Shown here: positions 52,758-59,922 of the stretch, in pieces | Layout of the letters: every line of letters starts with the position of its first letter | Numbering within the stretch: the first letter of the stretch is position 1 | Made by a program: the position numbers and the translations under genes | NCBI RefSeq assembly: GCF_030929505.1 | Contig: NZ_JAVFVV010000007.1 | Location: 238,392-302,391 of the forward strand | Origin: Mesorhizobium sp. LHD-90 | GTDB lineage: Bacteria; Pseudomonadota; Alphaproteobacteria; Rhizobiales; Rhizobiaceae | DNA length: 64,000 nt | Direction: 5' to 3' | The notes under the pieces: generated by a model | Told to the model about the DNA's origin: nothing | Seen by the model: the letters and a program-made list of their open reading frames with translations, nothing else | Databases searched by the model: none

Positions 52758-54307
52758 GCCGGGACCCTTTCCGCCGCTGCGGCGTAGCTTGCTTCGATGA
52801 TCGCGCTGCGCGTGACGTGTCTGTCGGAAAGTTCGCGCACGATGCGGCCCTCGGCCATCACCAGAGCGCGGTCGCAAAGGTCCGGCAACTCGTCCGGTTC
52901 GGAAGAGATGACCAGCACCGCCATGCCCCTGGCGGCAAGGTCGCGGATCAGGCGATGGATCTCACCGCGCGCGCCGATGTCGACGCCACGTGTCGGCTCG
53001 TCGAGGACCAGCACCTTCGGCGCCGATTGCAGCCAGCGGCCGATCACCACCTTCTGCTGGTTGCCGCCGCTGAGTCGTCCGACCGGCTGGTCCGGCGAGC
53101 GCGCCTTGATGGACAGGTCGCGGATGATTTTTTCCGCCATGCCGGTGCGCTTGCGGGAGCTGATGAAGGGCAGCATGGCGTTGGCGAGGATCGCGTTCAG
53201 ATTGGTCAGGCTGACGTTGAAGGCAACCGATTTGGTGAGCAGCAGGCCCTCGGTGCGCCGCTCCTCCGGAACCAGGCCGAGCCCTGCGCGCACCGCCGCA
53301 GCCGGCGTCCTTGGCGCGTAGGGCCTGCCTTCCAGCAGCATCGTGCCGGCGTCCGGCAGATCGGCCCCGTAGAGCAGGCGTGCCAGTTCGCTGCGACCGG
53401 CGCCGACCAGTCCGGCTATTCCCAGGACTTCGCCGCGCTTCAGGTCGAAGCTCGCTTCCCTGACTTTTGGCAGGCGCCGCAATCCGCGCACCGACAGCAC
53501 GATTTCGCCCGTAGCGGCTTCGTTACCTGCTTTGGGCAGGTGCTCCACGGTGCCGCCAACGATTGCCTCGACGAGGGCAGGGCGGGTGAGTTGCGGGCCG
53601 GCGAGTTCCGCCACCGAGCGGCCGTCGCGGAACACCGTCACCTGGCCGCAGAGGTCGAGAATCTCGTCCAGCCGATGCGAGACATAGAGCACCGCCACGC
53701 CCGACGCCGACAGGTCGCGAATGATGGCGAAGAGTTTCTGGCACTCGCTGGCCGACAGCGACGCGGTCGGCTCGTCCATGACGATCAGGCGGGCCTTGCG
53801 CACCAGCGCGCGGGTGATGTTGATCAGCCAGTTCTCCGCGGTCGGCAGGCCCTTGGCGGTTGCGTGCAGCGGCGCCGTGACGCCGACCCGCTTGGCGATG
53901 GGGGAGACTTCGCGCGCGATCGCCGGCCAGTCGACCATGCCGAAACGCGTCTTCTTGGGCAGCCCAAGCATGATGTTTTCGAGCACCGTCATGCTGGGCA
54001 CGAAGGCCAGTTCCTGATGGATGAAGCTCATGCCGAAATCACTGGCGCGATGCGGCGAACCGATGGCGGTCGGCTGGCCGTCGACGAGAATCTCGCCACT
54101 GTCCGGCTCCGTCAGCCCGGCGAGGATTTTTATCAGCGTGGACTTACCTGCGCCGTTGGCGCCGACCAGGCCGTGCACCTCTCCGGGCGCGATCGATAGC
54201 GACACGCCGCGCAACGCCTGCGCGCCGCCATACGACTTGGTCACCGCGACCGCCGAAATGAATGGGGGCGCTGCGGGCGTCCCCATCGAACCAGACATGG
54301 CATTCAT
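52754..54307 (-). CDS. Sugar ABC importer ATPase, fused double NBD (RbsA type)
   Basis: A 517-residue fused ATPase. First NBD: GANGAGKST Walker A and LIVMDEPTASLS Walker B. Second NBD: GLVGAGRSE degenerate Walker A as is normal, LSGGNQQKVVIGRWL signature and LVLDEPTRGVDIG. It starts 21 bases after the binding-protein stop and overlaps the permease start. Its first-NBD signature (LPTAENWLINITRAL) is unusual in lacking the Ser-Gly-Gly pattern, as in many RbsA proteins. Confidence 0.92.
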   Translation of the reverse strand: MNAMSGSMGTPAAPPFISAVAVTKSYGGAQALRGVSLSIAPGEVHGLVGANGAGKSTLIKILAGLTEPDSGEILVDGQPTAIGSPHRASDFGMSFIHQELAFVPSMTVLENIMLGLPKKTRFGMVDWPAIAREVSPIAKRVGVTAPLHATAKGLPTAENWLINITRALVRKARLIVMDEPTASLSASECQKLFAIIRDLSASGVAVLYVSHRLDEILDLCGQVTVFRDGRSVAELAGPQLTRPALVEAIVGGTVEHLPKAGNEAATGEIVLSVRGLRRLPKVREASFDLKRGEVLGIAGLVGAGRSELARLLYGADLPDAGTMLLEGRPYAPRTPAAAVRAGLGLVPEERRTEGLLLTKSVAFNVSLTNLNAILANAMLPFISSRKRTGMAEKIIRDLSIKARSPDQPVGRLSGGNQQKVVIGRWLQSAPKVLVLDEPTRGVDIGARGEIHRLIRDLAARGMAVLVISSEPDELPDLCDRALVMAEGRIVRELSDRHVTRSAIIEASYAAAAERVPA

Positions 54308-54328
54308 GATCGGCTTTTACGCCGAAAC

Positions 54329-55270
54329 TCACTTGATGGCATCGGGGTGTTCGGCAATGAACTTCTCGACCGTTTCCTTGGTGACCAGCACCGCCGGCAC
54401 TTCGACCGCCTTGGGCTGCCAGTCCGCGCCGGCCTTCTGGATCTCGGGCAGCAGCTTGATCATGTTATAGCCTTCCGTGTAGCTGTCCTGCCAGGCGGTG
54501 GCCGTCATGAAGCCGTTCTTGATGTTCTCCAGCGCCTGGGCATTGCCGTTGACGCCATAGACCTTGACATCGTCGCGGCCCTGGGCGCGCAGCGAGCCGA
54601 TGGCGCCAATCGCCGGATCGTCCCAGCAGCCCCAGATCGCCAGGTTTTCGTCGCCGGCCGGATGGGCGGCAAGCCAGGCGTTGGCATATTGCGCGCCGTC
54701 CTCGAAATAGCCGGGGATGCGCACCTCGTTCTTGGTCACCTTGACGTCGGGATAAGCGGCGAGCGCCTTGTCGAGCTCGACCTCGCGGTTCCGGCACACC
54801 TCGCCGGTCCGGTACGCCAGCACGAGCAGCGAGCCCTTGCCCTCCATCGCCTCGAGCATCAGTTCGTTGACCGGGACCACCATCGGGCCGCCTGAGCCGT
54901 TGGTGGCGGCGACCGTGCTGCCGAGGCCGCCGCCCCAGGTGACGACGGGAATGTTCGCCGACTTGGCGGCGTCGAGCCCGGCGCCGATGGACGAGAATGG
55001 GAACACCATGTCGACGATTGCGGTAGTGCCGCGCTGAGCGAAATTCTGGATCGCGGCGTTGGCCTGGTCGGCACTGCCGGCCGCGTCGATGACCGAAACC
55101 TCCCAGCCGAGTTCCTTGGCCGCGGCCTCGGCGCCCTTGATATAGCGTGCATTGTTGGCCTCGGTTGCCGAGATCGAGACGATGCCGACAAGCGGCTTGT
55201 CCTGCGCCGATGCCGGCACGACGCCAAGACCGATCGCCGCAATCGCGACGCCCACCACAAACTGTTTCAT
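54329..55270 (-). CDS. Periplasmic sugar-binding protein of ABC importer
   Basis: A 313-residue type I binding protein (Peripla_BP_4). Signal peptide MKQFVVGVAIAAIGLGVVPASA, cleaved before QDKPL. Then LVGIVSISATEANNARYIKGAE and AIQNFAQRGTTAIVDMVFP, typical of ribose-type receptors. It is the first gene of the LacI-controlled operon, with a promoter and operator directly upstream. Confidence 0.92.
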   Translation of the reverse strand: MKQFVVGVAIAAIGLGVVPASAQDKPLVGIVSISATEANNARYIKGAEAAAKELGWEVSVIDAAGSADQANAAIQNFAQRGTTAIVDMVFPFSSIGAGLDAAKSANIPVVTWGGGLGSTVAATNGSGGPMVVPVNELMLEAMEGKGSLLVLAYRTGEVCRNREVELDKALAAYPDVKVTKNEVRIPGYFEDGAQYANAWLAAHPAGDENLAIWGCWDDPAIGAIGSLRAQGRDDVKVYGVNGNAQALENIKNGFMTATAWQDSYTEGYNMIKLLPEIQKAGADWQPKAVEVPAVLVTKETVEKFIAEHPDAIK

Positions 55271-55298
55271 GACTCCTCCCTGACGGCTGGCTGCTCAA

Positions 55299-55340
55299 CG
55301 AACCGTTTCGCCAGAATAGGCAAAGAGCGCCGTTGATCAA
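55299..55340 (-). promoter_or_regulatory. Promoter and LacI-type operator of the binding-protein operon
   Basis: On the minus strand TTGATC (plus 55335-55340) and TATTCT (plus 55313-55318) are 16 bases apart. Immediately downstream of the -10 lies CGAACCGTTTCG (55299-55310), a CG-centred near-dyad of the LacI type (GAA-N-CG-N-TTC). The site would sit over the transcription start, the classic place for repression. Confidence 0.65.
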
Positions 55341-55393
55341 GCGGTTTTTCGCAAGTTTTGGCCTAGACAAGCACATTTGATGCAGTAACACTC

Positions 55394-55409
55394 AGCTAAA
55401 CGATTAGCT
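55394..55409 (+). promoter_or_regulatory. LacI-type operator in front of the regulator gene
   Basis: AGCTAAACGATTAGCT has 14 of 16 symmetrical positions around a central CG and ends 8 bases before the regulator ATG. Together with the site at 55299-55310 it suggests that the LacI-type protein controls both the importer operon and its own gene. The two sites share the CG centre but little of the flanks. Confidence 0.6.
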
Positions 55410-55417
55410 AGGTTCAC

Positions 55418-56431
55418 ATGGCGACCATCAAAGACGTTGCACGATCGGCAGGCGTTTCTACCGCGACAGTGTCGGCCGTCCTCAACGATTCCGCCTATGT
55501 GAGCCCACCGCTGCGCGCCCGTGTGCTGGCCGCGATCCGGGACCTGAACTACTCGCCCTCGCTGGCGGCGCAGAATCTGAAGCGCGGCCGCAGCCAGTTG
55601 ATCGCGCTGGTGGTCGCCGACCTTGCCAACCCCTTCTTCTCGCGTGTCGTGTGGGCGGCGGAAGCGGCCGTCGCCGCATGGGGCTATTCGCTGGTGGTGT
55701 TCAACAGCGACGAGAAACCTGAAGCGGAGCAACGCATCCTGAGCCGTGTGCGCATGCTGTCCTGCGACGGGGTGCTGCTGGTCCCGGTCGGCGATTCCAC
55801 CAAGCACCTGCAGCGCGACCCCGACGAGAAGCCGCTTCCCACCGTGCTGTTCGGGCGAACCGTCGAGGACGACAAGTCCGACACCATCACCATCGACAAT
55901 ATTTCGGCCGGCCGGCAGGCGACCGAATATCTGCTCGACCTCGGCCATACGCGTGTCGGATCGATCACCGGGCCGCTGCACCTGACGACGGGACGCGGCC
56001 GTCTCGACGGGATGCTGGCGGCGATGAAGTCGCGGGGGCTCGCGCCGGAACCGCGCGACGTGCGCTCGGGCGAGTTCCGCGAGGACGCGGCCTATTCGGT
56101 GGCGCGCAGCCTGCTCGAGCAACAGGACCGGCCGACCGCGCTCTATGTGGCGAGCGGCCTGATGGCGCTGGGGGCGATGCGCGCCATAGCCGATCTCGGA
56201 CTTCGATGTCCCGTCGATATATCGATCGCTTCCACGGACACCATCCCGGGGATCGGTGGCTTGCGCCCGCGACTGACGCGCACCGAACATCCGCTTGTCG
56301 ACATGACCAACGAGGCGGTGCGGCTGCTTGTCGACCGCATCCGGCGCGGCGGCGAGGTCGAGCAGAGGAACATCGTGTTCCAGCCCTCGCTGGTGGTGGG
56401 CGACAGTTGCGCCCCGGTCGGCTTGCGCTAA
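55418..56431 (+). CDS. LacI-family transcriptional regulator
   Basis: A 337-residue regulator with the LacI helix-turn-helix and hinge (ATIKDVARSAGVSTATVSAVLN at the N-terminus, then LAAQNLKRGRSQL) and a periplasmic-binding-like effector domain (LVVADLANPFFSRV, DGVLLVP, VGSITGPLHLTTGRGRLDG). It is divergent from the importer operon and most likely represses it until the transported sugar or a derivative is present. Confidence 0.92.
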   Translation: MATIKDVARSAGVSTATVSAVLNDSAYVSPPLRARVLAAIRDLNYSPSLAAQNLKRGRSQLIALVVADLANPFFSRVVWAAEAAVAAWGYSLVVFNSDEKPEAEQRILSRVRMLSCDGVLLVPVGDSTKHLQRDPDEKPLPTVLFGRTVEDDKSDTITIDNISAGRQATEYLLDLGHTRVGSITGPLHLTTGRGRLDGMLAAMKSRGLAPEPRDVRSGEFREDAAYSVARSLLEQQDRPTALYVASGLMALGAMRAIADLGLRCPVDISIASTDTIPGIGGLRPRLTRTEHPLVDMTNEAVRLLVDRIRRGGEVEQRNIVFQPSLVVGDSCAPVGLR

Positions 56432-56445
56432 GGTCTGTTGTATTC

Positions 56446-56471
56446 AGGCGTTAAGGGCCTGCTTAGCGCCT
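56446..56471. terminator. Hairpin between convergent LacI and GNAT genes
   Basis: AGGCGTTAAG (56446-56455) pairs with CTTAGCGCCT (56462-56471), a 10-bp stem with one G-U pair and a 6-base loop. It lies between the two stops and the right arm touches the GNAT stop codon. No T-tract follows in either direction, so it may be a weak bidirectional terminator or an RNA end protector. Confidence 0.5.
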
Positions 56472-56995
56472 CAATCCGGGCCGGCCGGCAACTCCTTGTC
56501 GCGCCATTCCATTTCCACGTACATCTCGGTCCGGTCGATCACCGCGAAGCCGAGCCTGAGATAGAGCCGCATGGAAGGATCGTTGTCGGAGGCGACCTTG
56601 AGGCGAACGGATATGCCGCCTTCGGCCGCTTCTTCCATCAGGTTCTCCATGACACAGGTGCCGATGCCGCGTCCGCGAAGTTCCGGCACGACCGCCTGGT
56701 CGATGATGTGGACGACGGCGCCCGGCCGGTTGACGACGATGCGGCCGACCGGAGCGCCGTCGAGCTCGATGATGTCGAAGCGCGCACGCGGAAATTGCGC
56801 GCGGTAGCTCACAGTCTGGGCTTCGAATTGCTGGCGCATGATTTGCCGCAACAGGCTCGGATCGAAGCCGGCCATTCGCCACTCGGGCGGCCGGGAATTG
56901 CAGAACAGCTCGAACCGGAATTTCTGGTCGCGCTCCCGTTCGGGCCGCAGTCGCAGCTTGCCCAGCGGGGAGGAAATGTCGATCGGATGGTTCAT
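56471..56995 (-). CDS. GNAT family N-acetyltransferase beside the collar-protein genes
   Basis: A 174-residue acetyltransferase. The core is PVGRIVVNRPG and VHIIDQAVVPELRGRGIGTCVMENLM, with RGRGIG as the acetyl-CoA loop; YLRLGFAVIDRTEMYVEME closes the fold. The start at 56995 (MNHPIDISS) is preferred over 57016. GNAT genes beside tail-collar protein clusters recur in bacteria, so it may modify one of the neighbours. Confidence 0.82.
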   Translation of the reverse strand: MNHPIDISSPLGKLRLRPERERDQKFRFELFCNSRPPEWRMAGFDPSLLRQIMRQQFEAQTVSYRAQFPRARFDIIELDGAPVGRIVVNRPGAVVHIIDQAVVPELRGRGIGTCVMENLMEEAAEGGISVRLKVASDNDPSMRLYLRLGFAVIDRTEMYVEMEWRDKELPAGPD

Positions 56996-57094
56996 GCAAG
57001 AAGTCCCCGGGAGCAAGGCGATGGACGGCGTTTACAATCCGCAACGACTGCGGTCATAGTGCGCGGATCGGCCAGCGCCTCGAAGAACCGCGTC

Positions 57095-57409
57095 ATGACA
57101 GAACCGCTATCGCCCGCAGACGTCACCGCCGACCATTTCCGGCCCCACATCGACAAGGAATTTCGCATTCCCGGCTGGCCGCATCCGATGACGCTGGTCA
57201 CGGTCGAAACGAAAGATGCGAAAGGCGGGCAGGCCCACAGCGGACGGCGGGAACCGTTCACCCTGATCTTCCGCGGGCCGCCCCGGGAGGTCATGCGCGA
57301 AGGCTTCTATACGTTGCAACTCGACGGCGGGCCGTGGTTCAACCTCTACATCATGCCCATTCAGACCGCGGGAAACGACCGGCAGGACTATCAGGCGCTC
57401 TTCAACTAA
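57095..57409 (+). CDS. Small DUF6916-like protein
   Basis: A 104-residue protein: HFRPHIDKEFRIPGW, TLVTVETKDAKGG and PFTLIFRGPPREVMREGFYTLQLDGG, then LYIMPIQTAGNDRQDYQALFN. The single compact beta domain and the ending match DUF6916-type proteins (judged from recalled family features), which are found next to tail-collar proteins. It is divergent from the GNAT gene and ends 4 bases before the convergent collar gene. It may bind or cap the collar proteins. Confidence 0.65.
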   Translation: MTEPLSPADVTADHFRPHIDKEFRIPGWPHPMTLVTVETKDAKGGQAHSGRREPFTLIFRGPPREVMREGFYTLQLDGGPWFNLYIMPIQTAGNDRQDYQALFN

Positions 57410-57413
57410 GCGG

Positions 57414-57971
57414 TCAATTCCGCGAGGGGAAAACCCCGACCAGCGCGATGATGTAGTTTAGCACCGTGTAGGGCTGCATGTTGTCGTGTGGCTGGCTGCC
57501 GCCGGCTGGCACGATCGTCTGCGGTGCAAGCGCCACGGTCGGCGTACCGCTGCCATACATGTTGGCCGTAAAGGCAGCTCCCGTCGGGGGTGTGCCGATC
57601 GACTGGCCGAGCGACGTGCTGGTCGTGGCGGTGTTGGAGTTCTCGCCGGCCGCCACAGTGTTGTTGCCGGAAGCCGTGTGGGGGTGCAGCGGCAACTCGC
57701 TGACCAGCAGCGTGTGTGATGACTCGCCGGCGCGCTGTCCTGGAACATACGTTCCCCCGCCAGGCCGGGTGCCGGAGTGCATCGGGGCGCGGCCACGCAG
57801 GTCGGGAAGAGCGAAAGTGGTGACGCCGTTGCCGCCGAAAGTGGTGCCGAGCAGCGAAAACAGCGCCTGGTTCTGGGCGATCGCCAGTATCTGTCCATTG
57901 CACAGCGCCCAGCCCTTCGCGGCGAAGTTCCAGGACACGATCTTCAATTCACCGATGTAGGGCTCGCCCAT
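57414..57971 (-). CDS. Phage tail-collar domain protein 1 (microcystin-dependent-protein family)
   Basis: A 185-residue protein: IGELKIVSWNFAAKGWALCNGQ, LFSLLGTTFGGNGVTTFALPD, LRGRAPMHSG and a Ser/Thr/Gly-rich middle, then GGSQPHDNMQPYTVLNYIIAL at the end. This is the PF07484 collar domain found in short tail fibres, also in non-phage tandem clusters. No signal peptide. It is one of three neighbours and last of the group transcribed towards the DUF6916-like gene. Confidence 0.9.
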   Translation of the reverse strand: MGEPYIGELKIVSWNFAAKGWALCNGQILAIAQNQALFSLLGTTFGGNGVTTFALPDLRGRAPMHSGTRPGGGTYVPGQRAGESSHTLLVSELPLHPHTASGNNTVAAGENSNTATTSTSLGQSIGTPPTGAAFTANMYGSGTPTVALAPQTIVPAGGSQPHDNMQPYTVLNYIIALVGVFPSRN

Positions 57972-58011
57972 GTCTTTCTCCTCTGTCGCCCGTGGACCGC
58001 GGCCTGTCGGC

Positions 58012-58557
58012 CTATGGGCGCGGCGGGAAAATACCTGCCATTGCGATACAGAAGGTGAGCCCCAGATAGGGCATCATGTTGTTGTGCGGCAGGCTGCCGC
58101 CGGTCGGACGCAGGACATTCGGCGACATCGGCACGTTGGGCTGCCCCGAGCTGTAGACGCGGATCTGGGTGACGCCGCTGATCGCGTTGCCGACTTGAGC
58201 CCTGGCGAGCTGGTTGCCGTTCGAGGTCTGGGCCGTGCCAACCGTGGTCGTCACGGCGACCCCGTGATTGTGCGCGGGAAGCTCCTGTTGCAGCAGCGTG
58301 ACGTTTTCCACGCCAGCGGCTTCGCCGACGACATATGGCGACAGGCCGGGGCTCTGGCCTGCGGCAATCGGCACGCGGCCCCGGAAATCCGGTAGCGCGA
58401 AGTTCGTTGTGCCGTTGCCGCCGAAATTGGTGCCGAGCAGCGAAAACAGCGCCGAATACTGTGCGATCGGCAATATTTGCCCGTCACATGTCGCCCATCC
58501 GCGAGGCGCATAGTTGAAACCCATGATGCGAATTTCGCCGAGAAAGGGTTCGGACAT
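58012..58557 (-). CDS. Phage tail-collar domain protein 2
   Basis: A 181-residue paralogue: LGEIRIMGFNYAPRGWATCDGQ, LFSLLGTNFGGNGTTNFALPDF, RGRVPIAAGQSPG, a variable middle and the ending GGSLPHNNMMPYLGLTFCIAMAG. It lies 40 bases from protein 1 and 45 bases from protein 3 in the same direction. The variable centre differs from both paralogues, so the three may assemble as a heteromer or bind different partners. Confidence 0.9.
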   Translation of the reverse strand: MSEPFLGEIRIMGFNYAPRGWATCDGQILPIAQYSALFSLLGTNFGGNGTTNFALPDFRGRVPIAAGQSPGLSPYVVGEAAGVENVTLLQQELPAHNHGVAVTTTVGTAQTSNGNQLARAQVGNAISGVTQIRVYSSGQPNVPMSPNVLRPTGGSLPHNNMMPYLGLTFCIAMAGIFPPRP

Positions 58558-58602
58558 GAAAACTGCTCCGCGTGTCTTGCCGGTGGCCGCCGTGCGCTGA
58601 AA

Positions 58603-59124
58603 TCAGTTCTGGGTCGGATAGATGCCTTCCAGCGCGATGATGAACGTGACCGCGAGATAGGGCTGCATGTTCTCGTGCGGCTGGCCGCCGCCGGTGAAGC
58701 TGATCGTATTGGCGTTGATGACCACCGGGTTGGTGCCGTCGTAAGGGATATAGCCCAAGACATTGAGGCCTGCCGGCCCCTGGTCGGCCATGACCGCATT
58801 TGACGGGCTGGGGACGTCGCCCGGAGCTCCGGTCGAGGTGAATGTATGGCTGTGTGACGCCATCTGGTTCGAGGTGACCGTCACGTTCTCCGACCCTGCC
58901 ATTTGGCCCTGGACCAAACCGTTGCCGTTATGCATCGGCACGCGGCCGCCGAGCTGGGGCAGGGCGAAGGTCTGCACGCCATCGCCCCCATAGGTCGTGC
59001 CGATCAGGCTGTACAAGGCGTCGTTCTGCGAGATCGCCAACAACTGCCCGGCGCAGGTCGACCAACCCAGCGGCGCGTATGTGCCGCCGAACATGCGAAT
59101 CTCGCCAAGATAGGGATCACTCAT
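58603..59124 (-). CDS. Phage tail-collar domain protein 3
   Basis: A 173-residue paralogue, start at 59124 (MSDPYLGEIRMF). LYSLIGTTYGGDGVQTFALPQL and GRVPMHNGNG match the collar motif; a GAPGDVPSPSNAVMADQGP middle follows, and the end is GGGQPHENMQPYLAVTFIIALEG. It is promoter-proximal; upstream lies an A/T-rich region with no phage structural genes. Three such genes in a row with no other phage gene argue for a stand-alone cellular system. Confidence 0.9.
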   Translation of the reverse strand: MSDPYLGEIRMFGGTYAPLGWSTCAGQLLAISQNDALYSLIGTTYGGDGVQTFALPQLGGRVPMHNGNGLVQGQMAGSENVTVTSNQMASHSHTFTSTGAPGDVPSPSNAVMADQGPAGLNVLGYIPYDGTNPVVINANTISFTGGGQPHENMQPYLAVTFIIALEGIYPTQN

Positions 59125-59922
59125 AGCGCCGCCCCTCTTATCTTCAGCCATCAGTTGATCGAGACTAGCTCACTCCTTGCCCTGTATCAACGGGTCAATC
59201 TTCGAAAATGTTAAAGTGTATGCGGATAGACATTATTTCAGCAAATGAATATTGAATGTTGTGTCGTTTTGGTCTCGGATGTTTGCGCGGAATCCATTGA
59301 AAACCACACGTAGGCATTGAGCAGCTTGCGGTAGATATTTGTATGTTCTGATCTTGCGAATACCGCCGGCGCGCACAAGCTGGCGGTCGAACATATGGCA
59401 TCGCACTGATTTTTCGTCTATTTCAGGCTTGTCCGACTTTCTGGAAAATTGACGATTGTCACGCGCGGCAGTCCTAAAATAATCGAAGGTTTCTGTATTC
59501 GGGAATAACAACCGAAGCTCGCGTGAAAAACAAAAAATTGATCCGCCGACAACTTTCGCTTGTGTGCACATTTCGCTATCGGTAGATTAGGCTGCGATAG
59601 CCGGCATGCGCGCCGAAATCAACGGGTCGCCGCGCCATTGGAGGTCATCAATACAATAAGAACGGGGGCGCATGCTTGTCGCCGGTCAATTCCGGTATTC
59701 GTGCGAAGGGTTCGACAAGGAAAGCTCCGTCGCCGAGCTCGACCGCGACGGCGACACTCGGCAGCAACCCCGCTTCTTGGCCTCGTCAGCGGCCTAGCCG
59801 CCGATTTCGTGCAGGATGCCTTGGCTGGCTCCCCTCCCGGCCGGTGGCATGCGGGGAATTTGAGGTGGTATCGATAGTTGTCCAGCCTTGGCGCGTCACG
59901 GACCGCCGCACGGGAGATTAAT
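59125..59922. other. AT-richer 798-base region, mostly without a supported gene
   Basis: Base composition here is visibly lower in GC than the rest of the window between about 59200 and 59600. It should carry the promoters of the collar operon (minus) and of the large RTX gene (plus), but no clear sigma-70 box was found. Apart from the doubtful frame at 59233-59571, a 41-codon frame at 59672-59797 begins with ATG, has no family motif and is not supported. Confidence 0.5.
59233..59571 (-). CDS. Doubtful hypothetical protein in AT-rich region
   Basis: A 112-codon frame with ATG at 59571. The product is basic (for example FDRQLVRAGGIRKIRTYKYL) with no signal peptide or recognised domain. The A/T-rich base use differs from neighbouring genes, so it is either a transferred small gene or a chance frame. 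No good ribosome site was seen. Confidence 0.25.
   Translation of the reverse strand: MCTQAKVVGGSIFCFSRELRLLFPNTETFDYFRTAARDNRQFSRKSDKPEIDEKSVRCHMFDRQLVRAGGIRKIRTYKYLPQAAQCLRVVFNGFRANIRDQNDTTFNIHLLK

Noticed and set aside
56471..59124. Prophage remnant because of the tail-collar genes
   Set aside because: No integrase, terminase, capsid, baseplate, lysis or attachment-site repeat was seen in the surrounding sequence, and the collar proteins occur as a tidy paralogous triplet.
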